DNA of 64,000 nucleotides. Origin: Synchiropus splendidus (lineage: Eukaryota; Chordata; Actinopteri; Syngnathiformes; Callionymidae). The stretch spans positions 141,501-205,500 of the forward strand of contig NC_071348.1 in assembly GCF_027744825.2 (NCBI RefSeq). The letters are read 5' to 3'. This document shows, in pieces, positions 24,421 to 35,591 of this stretch. Within the stretch, counting starts at the first letter, position 1. Every line of letters begins with the position of its first letter. A program made the position numbers and the translations under genes. The notes beneath the pieces were generated by a model. It was not told the DNA's origin. It did not search any database and worked only from the letters and a program-made list of their open reading frames with translations.

Positions 24421-25058
24421 GAGCTTTGCTTTCTGGTGAGGAAAAAGCGTCCGATATCAATGCGACTATTCTCGAGTCCCAGCGTTACGCAACCCGTGCA
24501 CTTGCACTGGATGGAGATGATGTAACCTGCTGCACCGGAAGCTGCACGCGCTGCTCTCACGGAATCATTCCCAGACCTGTGGCTCTTCACCCCCCTCTGG
24601 TTGTTGCATTTGTTTAAATGTTTTCATGACGTTTTTTTTTAAATATTAGACTTTACGTTTCAAAATGAACACCTTCACCTTCACCTTCAAAATGAACAAA
24701 AGTTTACATTTTTATTTTGAATTGAATTGTATGGTTATAAATGTTGAATGTTGTTTGCACGTTGAAGTTTGAATAATGCTTTAGTTTTAGATGACAGTAG
24801 GATAGTTTGGTTAATGATAATACAGAGATGTTCAGTGTGTTACTGGAAGCCTATTTTAAAAGGGAAAAAGTGAATAAATTGAAGTGACATCGTGGAACTA
24901 CATCAAGGTAAGGGTCACAGGTTGATTTTGGCACCTTATTTAAGAGAATGTTATTGTAGGTGTAGGTCATGGCATCACTCCCCCATACGGGGGCAGCACT
25001 TGATGGGTTTGGGTGAATAACCCGCCGGTCCGTGTTCTGTGTATTGGGAAGGTGAGAC

Positions 25059-25059
<1 letters not shown>

Positions 25060-25143
<84 letters not shown>

Positions 25144-25160
25144 GAGAGAAGAGAGAGAGG

Positions 25161-25237
<77 letters not shown>

Positions 25238-25392
25238 GAGAGAGAGAGAAGAGAGAGAGGGAGAGAGCGAGAAGAGAGAGAGGAGAGGGGGGAGAGAGAG
25301 AAAGAGATGGAGAGAGGAGAGAGGGAGAGAGAAGGAGAGAGAGAGAGAGAGAGAGAAAGAGGGAGGAGAGAGGGACGGGGAGAGAGAAAGCG
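25060..25392. repeat. Compound (TA)n-(GA)n microsatellite
   Basis: An uninterrupted TA run at 25061-25108 passes directly into a GA-rich tract (GAGAGA with scattered GG and AA interruptions) to about 25392. Open frames reading poly-Arg/Glu or poly-Ser/Leu here are low-complexity artefacts. Confidence 0.97.
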
Positions 25393-25645
25393 TCTAATGG
25401 TCATTTATCTTGAGCTTAGACGTGCCCTCTGATAGACGTCTAAGTGAAAACATCAACAAACTTTGACTTTCAGACCTGTGGTATGGTACACCGATTTTAG
25501 CCTAGACGTCTATTCGACGTCTTGTAGTCCGAACACTGTCCTAACTTGCGAGACATCGATGGGCCGTCAGCGTTTTTTTTTTTTTTTTCACGAAACGTCC
25601 ACAAAGAAACCACTAGATGTTTGGTTTATTTTGGAAGAAACTTGA

Positions 25646-27177
25646 CTAGAATTCCACCGAGGTCCAGAGCAGACTGCCGCGTGGGTCATGCGACCCTCTG
25701 GAGCTGTCCCAAGACATTCCAATGGTCCTCTGAAAGTCAGGTGTGGTCGAGAGCTGGCTGCTCATGTTGCGGATGAAAAGATCTCCTGAGAACCAGGGAG
25801 AGGGTTGGTGCCTGCGCAGCTCGAGGAGCGACCGAAGGAGCATCACTCACCGACGTTCACCACAGAACTGTCCATACTGCGAAACAACTGCAAGACAAGT
25901 CGCCAGAACATGTCAGCAGCGCAGATAGCAACAGTTGAAGCCGAGGCTCTCACCGGGTGGCTCTTGCTGGTCTGGGAGGAGGGAGACCTTTCCTTTTCTG
26001 GTTGACTTGGTCTCAACAAGTTGGGATTTATGTACTCGTAAGTGGTCACACCTCGGAAAACTGCAACACCAAAGAGGAAAGGCTGCTGAACTGAGCGAAA
26101 GCTGCTCCACTGTTGGAGACTCACAGAGCAGAATGTGGAACCAGAGCAGGTGACTGAGCATCAGCAGACAGGTGAAACACAGAGCCACGGTGAGGAAGGT
26201 GAACCCCATCAGAACCGTGGAGCTGGTCCTGATGGGAGCCAGAGGTAGGAAGAGCAGCCAGCTCTCCTCGTCCGCAACACCTGCACGGACGGATGAGACG
26301 GTCATCGACAAACTTCCCACCCGTCGGGGACTCACCTAGAAAGTGGGGGTTCGCTCGCAGGATCCGGGGATCCACCAGGTACTGGATGAAGATGAAGAGT
26401 AAAATGACCAGCAGCAGGAAGCAGCCCAGCGTGGCCGAGAAAACAGCCAGGAAGAAGTAGCTGCAAGCCACAGACGTGGTCATGAAGCTCGATCGCCCGG
26501 TGCATCTGACCACGCTCACGCGCTCACCTGTAGTTCCGCCCCCCCACACAGGTGTTCAGCCACTTGCAGTGGTGGTCAAAGTTCTCCACGCACTTGTTGC
26601 ACACGCCGCAGTGCTTGGTCTTCGGGCCGCTGGAGAGCAGGGAGGGAAGTGGGATTGTCACATCTCGCGTGTGTTTACAGTTAGTTCCAGAGACTGTGGA
26701 GAGGTCACCTGACCAGTACCTACACAGTGACGCCGCAGAGGTAACAGTGCAGGTCCAGAATGACGTGCGGCCGCTTGCTCCGGTCAAAGATGGGCATGGG
26801 CATGCTGTAGTCGACCTTGGCTCTCACCATGGTGTGAGCGGGGTCGACCGTCAGCGCCGCCAGGTGGCTGAAGAGGTGAACGGTGAAGGCCAAACCGTTC
26901 AGCTGTGAGGCCACTTAAGGAAGACGTGACGGGGCTCGCAAGTGAGCCGAGCGGACATGAAGGATACGGAGTAGACCACGTAGTTCCAGGGCGGAGGCAG
27001 GAGCGGGATGAAGATGGCGAAGCCGACCACGGCCAGGTAGGTCAGCACCAGCCAGGCCAGCACCTGGATGACCTGCAGGGGGCACGACCAGCCGTTCTTC
27101 CTCGGGGTCTTGAAGGGGGGCGCTTTGCACGCAGGATCGCGGGCTGCGCACTTGAACTGCTGACTGACGCATTTCAT
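25646..27177 (-). CDS. zdhhc11: DHHC palmitoyltransferase, ZDHHC11-like, copy A
   Basis: Eight coding exons: 27177-26968, 26902-26724, 26629-26528, 26460-26336, 26280-26125, 26060-25954, 25887-25851, 25785-25646; 1056 bases, 351 residues. The catalytic cysteine-rich domain reads [20 protein letters not shown], with the DHHC motif intact, followed by TCVGGRNY. Four membrane segments are visible: [54 protein letters not shown] and [30 protein letters not shown] (a DPxD-like segment just before the DHHC core) and TTYEYI fit the ZDHHC1/11 group. ZDHHC11 is preferred because tppp and brd9 flank it as in human 5p15.33. It should S-acylate substrates in Golgi or ER membranes; mammalian ZDHHC1 and ZDHHC11 are linked to STING signalling. 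The start lies directly after an acceptor-like tag, so a 5' UTR exon may exist. AATAAA on the minus strand at 25630-25625 would give a very short 3' UTR. Confidence 0.88.
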
Positions 27178-27726
27178 CTAGGCACAAGGAACAAACAACC
27201 GCACCTTTCTATCGGCAAAAAGGAAGGGCTCCACAGTTGACTTGACGCAGAAGAAGCCGCTGAAGACTGGAGTTATCCAGATGTCCCCCTGTCCGAGTGG
27301 CTGTTTCCCCCAGCCTCAGCAGAATAAAACAGCTTACCTTTGTGACCAATTCAGTCTCTCAACATTCCTCCCACTGAAGAAAAAGGATGTGCAGCCGGTT
27401 TAAAAACAAGGCCAGATCAAAGACAAAGCCAAAGAAAGGCCAAAAAGGAGACACACAAACAAACAACAGAGGCACAGTGACAGGACCGCAAGACCTTTCC
27501 TGATTTCATCTTCGTTCTCACGCTAACAAAGTCACAAACGCCATTTTGAAATCCGCCCCTTTGGTTCAGCTGACGAAGACGCTTGACTGAAATGACGGAG
27601 TGAGTGTTTTTCACTGTCCAGGTGTGTGCACAACCAAAGACACCTGGGTAGAAGAGTATATTTATATCATTAAAAACAAACTCATGAACCTGTACATACA
27701 TGATCTGACACGTGGCTCAGAGGGAC

Positions 27727-27729
<3 letters not shown>

Positions 27730-27764
<35 letters not shown>
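27730..27764. repeat. (TA)n microsatellite
   Basis: An uninterrupted TA run lies between the two zdhhc11 copies, 130 bases beyond the stop codon of copy B. Confidence 0.95.
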
Positions 27765-27769
<5 letters not shown>

Positions 27770-27892
27770 GTCATAAGCTCAGACAACACAATACGTAAAT
27801 AAAACACGAAAATAAGAAAACAAAGTCATTCCAGCAGAACCCCCTCAGTTCCAGCGCAACTGCTGCAGATGGCCTCCACCGCACCGCACCCA

Positions 27893-29991
27893 CTACACAT
27901 CCACCGGAGTCATGATGGAACTGCCGAGGGGGTCCTGGACCCCGGGCACCACAGACCTGGCACACTCCTGTTGATCATCCCAGTGTGAAGCCGGAGTCCA
28001 GCTGCTGGTGTCGCCTGCAGCTGGGAGGAAAGCACAGCCTTCACACATTCAGGAGCAGAATCCAGACCAGGGAGGACCTGTGACCGTCACACCACCTGAC
28101 TACACTCCGAGGTGTTTTCATATTAAAGAGGTTTGTGAAAACAATTGTGATCTGACCATCAGTAGAAGCCGATGGCTTCCTGACCGTCCAGCGCACGACA
28201 GTCAGACGGGAAGAGAGAACAGTTACTCACCAGTTTTAGAGGCCGACTTCTCAAACAGCTCTTTTCGGAGATTTCCCACCTGAGAGGAAAGAGATGCGGG
28301 TGCTGACTCGGGCTTGGCTCTTCTGAGAGACAGGGCGCTCACCTGGGTGCAGAGTCCCGCTGACACCTGGCTGCAGTCAAAACACAGATGTCTCCAAGTG
28401 TTTAGACACCGGTGAGTTGTGTTTTACCTGGCGGGCGGCGACAGCTCTGGCTCGCATATGACTGAACGCTCTTCCTTCTGTCAAAAGAAGGACAGCTGAG
28501 CAGACCGTCACAGTTGTACAAGGGAGTTCTGACCTTCGGGAGTCTGTCGGTCGTCTCTGTGGCGCCCGGTGTTTCCGCTCCTACGTTTCGTTTTTGTCCT
28601 TCTTTGACCGAGTGAAGCTTGATGTACTCGAATGTGCTCATGCCTTTGTGCACTGGAGGCAAAGACGTGTTAGCGGGCGGGGAATGGCCTGTGGAGAGGG
28701 ACACTCACAAAGCATGAGGTGGAAGCACAGCAGGTGAGCCAGCATCAGCAGGCAGGCCAGGCTCAGCATGACGCTGACGAAGGCTAGCGTGAGCAGAGCC
28801 GCTGAACTGGTCTTCAGAGGGGCTGAAGGTAGGAACACCAGCCAGGTCTGGTTCACGGACACTGCTGCGGGAGGTGAAAGAGGAGGCTCAGCTCTCCACC
28901 GTTGTCACGCGGCATCTACAGACTCCTTAGAAAGCACAATCTGCTGAGGTCACGAACACCTCACGGCTCAGCCACTCCGCAGTGACCCAGAACGCCCGTC
29001 TATCAAGACATCAAGACCACCTTTTCACTCGGACTCATTTAAGAGCAGTCACGTCTGGTAAGCACAGTTTGCAAAAGAAGGACTCGTTATTTTTTGCTCA
29101 GTTTTCTGGTGTATTTTCTGTGATATTGATCAGGGGTCTCAAACTGATCCAGGTGTGTGGCTCGTCTCCCGAACTCACCTTGGAACTTTGGATGTGTCCG
29201 TAACGTCCCCGGGTCCAGGTGATGCTGGACGAAGACGAACAGGATGGTGACGAGGAGCAGAAGCGCCCCACATATGGCCGAGGACAGAGCCCAGAGGAAG
29301 TACCTGAAGGAGACGTCACCGTTGAACTCTGAGGTCAGACGTGGCGCCTGGCTCACCTGTAGTTCCTTCCGCCCACGCAGGTGTTGAGCCACTTGCAGTG
29401 ATGGTCAAACTCCTCCACACACTTGTTACACACGCTGCAGTGCTTTGTTTTGCGGCCTCTGTGGGAATAGGAAGGAAACCGTCAAGCCTCGTGGGTCCAG
29501 GCCGACGCCGGCTCCAGACACCCACACCATGACGTCGCACAGGAAACAGTGCAGGTCCTGGATGACGTGAGGGCGCCGCGAGCGGTCGAAGGCGGGCACG
29601 GGCTGAGAGTAGCTCTCCTTGGCTCTCACGCTGGCGTCAGCCGGGTCGACGCTCGTCGCAGCCACGTGTGTGAGAAGGTGAATGACGAATGTGACGCCAG
29701 TCAGCTGAGCAGTGAAGGAAGTAGACCACCTTCATACCTCACACAAGCAGCACACAAAAACTCCCTTGTCTCCAGACCAGACCAGGCCATCGTGGCGTGT
29801 GTTAAGGATACAGAGTATGCGATGTAGTTCCACGGCAGAGGCAGCAGTGGAATGTAGATCCCGAACCCGACCACGGCCATGTAGAAGAATGTGAGCCAGG
29901 CGAGCACCTGGAAGGTCTGAAGGGGCCACGACCAGCCGTTCCTCCTGGGAGCCTTGGCAGGGATGAGCTCAGCGCTGATGCTCTGAGGCAT
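27893..29991 (-). CDS. DHHC palmitoyltransferase, ZDHHC11-like, copy B
   Basis: Ten coding exons: 29991-29812, 29704-29526, 29458-29357, 29303-29179, 28864-28709, 28652-28534, 28477-28428, 28370-28343, 28279-28231, 28014-27893; 1110 bases, 369 residues. Exons 2 to 5 have exactly the lengths and phases of copy A (179, 102, 125, 156 bases), so the two genes are tandem duplicates. The core reads [20 protein letters not shown] then TCVGGRNY, with the DHHC motif intact. Four membrane segments are present, including [20 protein letters not shown] and [30 protein letters not shown] keeps the DPAD form better than copy A. After [10 protein letters not shown] the tail differs completely from copy A, with three small extra exons and an end ...SSIMTPVDV. 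Same expected biochemistry as copy A. Confidence 0.88.
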
Positions 29992-30279
29992 GAGGCCAGC
30001 GTGGTGCTGCTGTTGCTGGTGAAAAGATCAGACTTCAGACCGCTTTCTCTGCCTTGTTAAGAGAGAAAGGAAGCGCAGTGTAACGTCGACAACAGCAGCA
30101 TAACTCCGCGGCAGATCCACACTCTTTGGAACGTTTGGCTCAGACCTAACAGATGAAAAGAGCTCATCCCTTTGTGGGAGTGACAATTGTGGTCACAACT
30201 CAAGGGGCACTTTCATCATTCTCAGCTTTCCTTCTCTCTGCTCCGGTTCAGCCCGAATACTCGCCACGTGAACTCCCAC

Positions 30280-30784
30280 CTGAGCTACAGCACTGAGCTG
30301 CAGCACTGAGCTGCAGCACTGAGCTGCAGTCCTGAGCTGCAGTACTGAGCTGCAGTACTGAGCTGCAGTACACAGTACTGAGCTGCAGTACACAGCACTG
30401 AGCTGCAGTACACAGTACTGAGCTACAGTACTGAGCTACAGTACACAGCACTGAGCTGCAGTACTGAGCTACAGTACACAGTACTGAGCTGCAGTACACA
30501 GTACTGAGCTACAGTACTGAGCTACAGTACACAGCACTGAGCTGCAGTACTGAGCTACAGTACACAGCACTGAGCTGCAGTACTGAGCTGCAGTACTGAG
30601 CTACAGTACACAGCACTGAGCTGCAGTACTGAGCTACAGTACACAGCACTGAGCTGCAGTACTGAGCTACAGTACACAGCACTGAGCTGCAGTACTGAGC
30701 TGCAGTACTGAGCTACAGTACACAGTACTGAGCTGCAGTACACAGTACTGAGCTACAGTACACAGTACTGAGCTGCAGTACTCA
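30280..30784. repeat. Minisatellite of CTGAGCTGCAGTA-type monomers
   Basis: About 505 bases are built from 13-base monomers close to actgagctgcagt, alternating with a variant actgagctacagt and an inserted acacagt. These combine into higher-order units of roughly 26-47 bases. The monomer contains the palindrome AGCTGCAG/CTGCAG. Open frames reading repeated YCSSVL are a by-product. It lies between zdhhc11 copy B and the brd9 3' end. Confidence 0.95.
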
Positions 30785-31409
30785 GCGACTGAAGGCCAGC
30801 CAGTTCCTCCACTCACCGTTGAAGACAAGTCAGAAGACTTTCAAATATCGACAAAAAAACTTTCACGGGCGAACACTTAGCAACACAAAAGCGTCACAGT
30901 GAAAAAACGTGCGAGGAAAGTCCTTCAGAACGTCGAATTTTGTCTTCAGAGAAGTCAGCTCCCAGTCATCAACTCGGTCAGCGGCGCGCCATGGTTACAG
31001 GGCGAGTACGCATGCGCCTCCGGGCTCTCTGAAGTGCCAACGAAGGTGTGCTATAAATGACCTCCCTCTTCTTTCACCGTCAATTTCTTTTTAAGGTGGT
31101 TTTCAAGTTGACATCCTTCCAATAGGGTGGATTTTCGCAGCTAATATTTGGTACACTTTTGCGAGCGTTGATGTGACGAAAGTGCCGCTAGGCAACTACC
31201 AATAGTTTGACTCGGAAAACGGCCGACTACTTATTGACTGGAATGTTTTTCACTGGGAATATATTGGGGGGGGGTCCGTTTGCGCTTTAAACGGACTCTT
31301 TTATCCAACACACCAGACACAGTACAGAACATTTAATAGCCGTGGCATATTCGTACAAAGTGGACAACAGAACTGCTAAAATGATGTACGTTCAATGACC
31401 GTTTTAAAA
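30785..31409. other. Intergenic, zdhhc11 copy B upstream and brd9 3' side
   Basis: No exon recognised. A moderately CG-containing part at about 30900-31200 (with gcggcgcgcc near 30981) may be the copy B promoter and first untranslated exon. The brd9 3' UTR is expected just left of 31410, but no standard polyadenylation signal was seen. Confidence 0.3.
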
Positions 31410-34400
31410 TCAGTTGGTTCCACCTTCCGACTCTGGAGATTGCAGGAACTCGTAAGGGTCGTGTACCATCTCAGTCTGGTCACCCAGCTGTGATGGGCTC
31501 CCTGTAAAGGAGGAAGGTTTTTGTTGAGGAAAGTGTTGCTGAGCGCAGAGAGGCAAAACTACCCAGGTGGTGCTGATCCCTCTCCGAGACGTTGGACAGA
31601 GACGACAAGTTGGATGAAGGTCTGGACCCTCCTCTCTCAACTTGAGCCTCATGGAACTCCTGCAGAAGTTTGTCTGCATCCTCAAAGTGCTGTTGTCCCT
31701 CCTCATTCCCAGGTTCCTTCTTCACAGGTTTACCTTCAGAAGCCAGATACAGGTTCCATGAAGCAACATGTTGACATGAATTGAAAATCTGTGGGCTGTT
31801 ACTGGTATTCACTGTTAACTGGATTCACCTATCTGCAGACAGACAGCGAACAATAATGCTCACCTAAAGAGTTGAGCATGGAGATATCCAGCGACATATC
31901 GGGGTAGCTCTTCATCGACATGAAGTCCAGCACGGAGCTGCTCTCTCCCAGACCTGAGCTGTCCGACATCTGGAGACGAGACGAGGTTACAAACCACGGA
32001 GACGCAGGTGGCCATTCATGAAGAGGAATCCTGGCCCACAACATACTTGGATGTCACACAGGGGGTTCTTTGATTCGTCCACTTTCAACATCATATTCCT
32101 CTTCTGGAAACAAAACAAGGAAGTTACATCAACCTGAGAATCGGCCTTCGCATCATTTAGGTGTCACAGACTCAGTCTCCTCCCCCTTCACCCATCTTCA
32201 TGCCCTCCTTTGTCACATCCATGAATCTCTCCTGTTTTCGCCGGGTACTTCCGTGTATCGCTTTAGCCAACATGACTCTTGTCTTCAAAAATGTGATAAT
32301 AGCAACTTACAACAATGAGATGATTTGATAGCTTCATCAAAACATTCATTTTTATGACAGTTATTACGAGCGAGACATGTTTGACTATACCTGTCGGATT
32401 TGATGGACAGCTTTAGTGTGATCGCCTGCAGTCATCTTGTCCAGCAGTCCGTCCACCCAGTGCTTGGTGACACTTCCACAGCCCTTCACAAACTCCTGTA
32501 TGCTGTGGGCGAAGGTCAGAAATTCCAAATCCAAATCTCAGCCTCCATTGCCATGAAACCGTCGTACCTAAGTGCACACTGCACCCCTGTGTCGTCCCCG
32601 TACGCCGAATATAGCAAATCCACCTCGTCGGGGAGCAGCTCTGGAAAGACAGAGTTCTTCTGCAGACTCTGGGTGTTGTACGCGCTGCTCAGGAAAGTCA
32701 CTAAGCAGGCAAAAAGGGCACAGATTAACACAGCAACTCCGTCGTCGTGACAAGGACACCAGAGCGTGTGAATAAACCTTTGTGTCGTCTGTCGTCTTTA
32801 AATCCAAGTGTTGTTAGTCCAGGTAGAAGCTTATTTGACAGGGAACTCAAATCCACTTTGTGAGTCTCCTCTTCTGCAACAGTACGAGCACAATTGCAGA
32901 CACAGGAATACGAGGATGTTATACGAAGGAAAGAACAGATGACTGACCTTCTGCATCAGGATCCAGCTGATTTACGACAGTATAGAGAAGAGATGTGTCG
33001 GACTCTTTGCGCAAGTAGCCCATCTGTGAACATTAGCGTGAGAAATCAAAACATATGCCCAAGTGAGGTGCGATGAACTGTTTTGATTTTGGCTTCCCAC
33101 GACGTTGAAAACAAAATGATCAACATGAACTGTACGTTTTGCTGCAGAGGTTCACTTTCATCCGGTATGGAGAGATAGCCAACTACCCTTCACACAACAA
33201 ACCTTAGAGGTCGGCATGTATCTGTTGATTCGATCCCTGGCTTCATCGGCCGAGTGTTCCACCAGAGCCAAAACGTGCTCTTCCGCCGTGCTGTCAGTCA
33301 AGCTGCATGCATTTCCTTCCGGCTCATAGAGGTAACTGAAAAAACAATTGGTAAGTCAGACTCGTCAGTCGAGGGTTCTGCAGAGTTGTCATTACCTGAT
33401 GACTTCCTTCATGTCTTTCACAGGCTGCTTCCGAGATTTCTTCTCCACTGGGTTGGAGGTGGTTTCTGGAGGAGGTAGATCATCTGTAAGGTCGTCATCA
33501 CCCAAAATGGCAGCCTGTTGTGTAAAGTCCATGTCCTGCATGAAAGACATGCTGCGCTTCAGGGCCAACAGCCGCTCCTGTAAACACAAATGCTTAGACC
33601 AGAGGAAAACAAGTGTCTCTGTCCATCCATCCATCCATCGCAAATGAACCTTGCTCATCATCTTAAATCCCGTGTGAAGAAGCTTCTTTGCAGCCTTGTA
33701 GTACACCGTCTCTGGTCGGTTGTACACCATCGCATTGTCACACATCAACTTGAAATCCGCCTGGAAGGCACAAGAGCAAGGGCATGTTTAGTACTTATTG
33801 CAGCGTCATGTTCACACCGACTTGCCTTAAATTCTGTAACCGTGGTGTAGTCGTTGTTTACTATCTTGTCTTTCATGGTGCTGAAGTCCATTGGATGTTT
33901 GATAATTGACGAGTAACCGGGAGCAATTGCATCTGTGACTGGAAAAGAGAAGAATCCATGCGGGTCTTTCCTGTCATGAAGCAGAGGGACAGCGACTTAA
34001 TAAGACCATCAGGCAGATAAAACCGGTCTGCAGCGCTAGAGAGTACGACGCTATACACACCCACCTTTGCAACTGCCGCAAAAAGTGTTCAAGCAGTTGC
34101 TGTCGAGGCGTGGACTCGCTTTCTGTATCACACAAACATCAGTTCCCAACTGACACCATCGCAGTTTGAGACATGCAACCGAGCTGCACTGCTTACCATG
34201 CTGCGTCCGGCACGACCGGACCGGCCGATCTCCCTGCTGCTCCACCTCGACCTTTACATTGGGATGAAACTCCTCCACTTCAGACTCGGGCTCAAACCGC
34301 TCTCTCTTTTTCTTCTTTTCCTCGGGCTGACGATGTAAACAACATGCATCCGTACCTCCAAGGACTTGCCGAGATTGTATATGTTAAAAATAGCAAAAAC

Positions 34401-35209
34401 ACACCTCATATGCAGCAATCATACTTTTTGATAAGGTAAAAGGCTCAATTGGCCCACTGGCAGCAGCTGATGCTTCTGACTCATTTTGCTCCCGCTCCCT
34501 CTTTTTCCTCTTCTCCTCCTAAAGAGAGTGCAAGCAGTCAGGACTGAAGACAGCTTTTCTCACACATGCTACAGAGAAACTGACCTTGCGCCGTCTCCGC
34601 TCCTCTTCATCCACGTACTTGTCTTTGTCTTTTTCAGACTTCTTTTTCTTCTTCTTCTTTTTCTCTTTGTGTCGTTCACGTTCGAGGTCGGATCTGTCGT
34701 CATAGTAGCTCGAATCGTGGCCGGAACCAGAGAGCTCTGTCACTTCACTCCCTCCCACTTTGAGTACAAGCTTAAGGGGCTTCTCAAGTGCCATGTCTTC
34801 ATAGTCTGCATGCAAGACAAAAGTAATGGCAATTCAACTAGGAAGATAAACGAAGTGTTTTGATGTTTGTGTTGTTACGTGAAAGAGAAATGCGGACTCA
34901 TGTATTCGAATGGAACTATTTCCTTGTACACAAAACCAAAGTTACAGGTATCGTTCTGCCAAACGCACATTACTATTTCTATTACAACAAAACGGATCGA
35001 TCCGGAATTCTACAAAAAAGACTTGCAACCGATGAAAATCAAATGGATTCCAACTGGATGCCTAAATGAATGAGATCCATTTTCATCTGATAGCCGCCGA
35101 GAGCTAAGCAGAACAAAAGCAGCAAGAAAAAAAAACAATCGTAAGAGAATTATTCGTTACCATCAACCGTCCGCCACTCTGGTTTATGCTTCTTATGCTT
35201 CTTGCCCAT
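31410..35209 (-). CDS. brd9: Bromodomain-containing protein 9
   Basis: Seventeen coding exons: 35209-35161, 34805-34585, 34518-34405, 34326-34197, 34122-34065, 33970-33826, 33760-33650, 33577-33396, 33335-33203, 33023-32948, 32873-32778, 32700-32568, 32502-32391, 32103-32047, 31969-31864, 31733-31563, 31501-31410; 1986 bases, 661 residues. It opens MGKKHKKHKPEWRTV, then ALEKPLKLVLKVGGSEVTEL and a long lysine/glutamate stretch. The bromodomain spans about 175-275, with HGFFSFPVTDAIAPGYS and the acetyl-lysine-binding Asn253 in MVYNRP. The DUF3512 region follows (YEPEGNACSLTDSTAEEHVL; LLYSAYGDDTGVQCAL), and the end is HDPYEFLQSPE. BRD9 is a subunit of the non-canonical BAF (GBAF) chromatin remodeller in the nucleus. 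The intron after exon 6 uses a GC donor. It lies head to head with trip13. Confidence 0.96.
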
Positions 35210-35591
35210 TTTCCTTCACTTCTGCTGCAAAGTGTCTAGGCTTTTGGAGTAAATTTTACTCGTAGTTATTAGCATTAGCGTCCGCTGTTAGATCCAATAA
35301 ACGGATATGACGTAACAAAACACATTGCGTTTTTTCCGGTTGCAAATTCGGCGCGTGAATTTGACGACGGCTCACTTTTCTGGCAGGTAAAAAAACGGAC
35401 ACTGTATTGTTGCTTGCTATTCTATATGCATCATATCAACTACAGCTGTGAATTTCATTTCCTCTGAGCCTTTATCGTGACGTCTGTCCGCGTTTGTCAC
35501 CTTCAAATATTGCCGTGCTAGCTTTCTGTGCTAGCTGCGTTGGACTCTGAAAACAAACCAGTGTGCGTTGTGCGTTGACAGTTTCACAAGA
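35210..35591. promoter_or_regulatory. Divergent promoter shared by brd9 and trip13
   Basis: Only 382 bases separate the two start codons, which point away from each other. No TATA box at a standard position was seen. The interval contains cttccggttgcaaattcggc-type sequence around 35330-35355, whose ttccgg core is ETS-like, as often found in bidirectional housekeeping promoters. The same divergent pair exists at human 5p15.33. Confidence 0.7.

Noticed and set aside
24967..25432. Open frames of about 140 codons on both strands
   Set aside because: Low-complexity translation of the (TA)n-(GA)n tract.
30193..30743. Long minus-strand frames reading repeated YCSSVLQLS
   Set aside because: They are translations of the minisatellite at 30280-30784; every frame stays open because the monomers lack stops. 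No start context or splice partner.
30280..30784. Regularly spaced repeats that could suggest a CRISPR array
   Set aside because: There are no unique spacers; monomers abut each other and the host is a vertebrate. It is a minisatellite.
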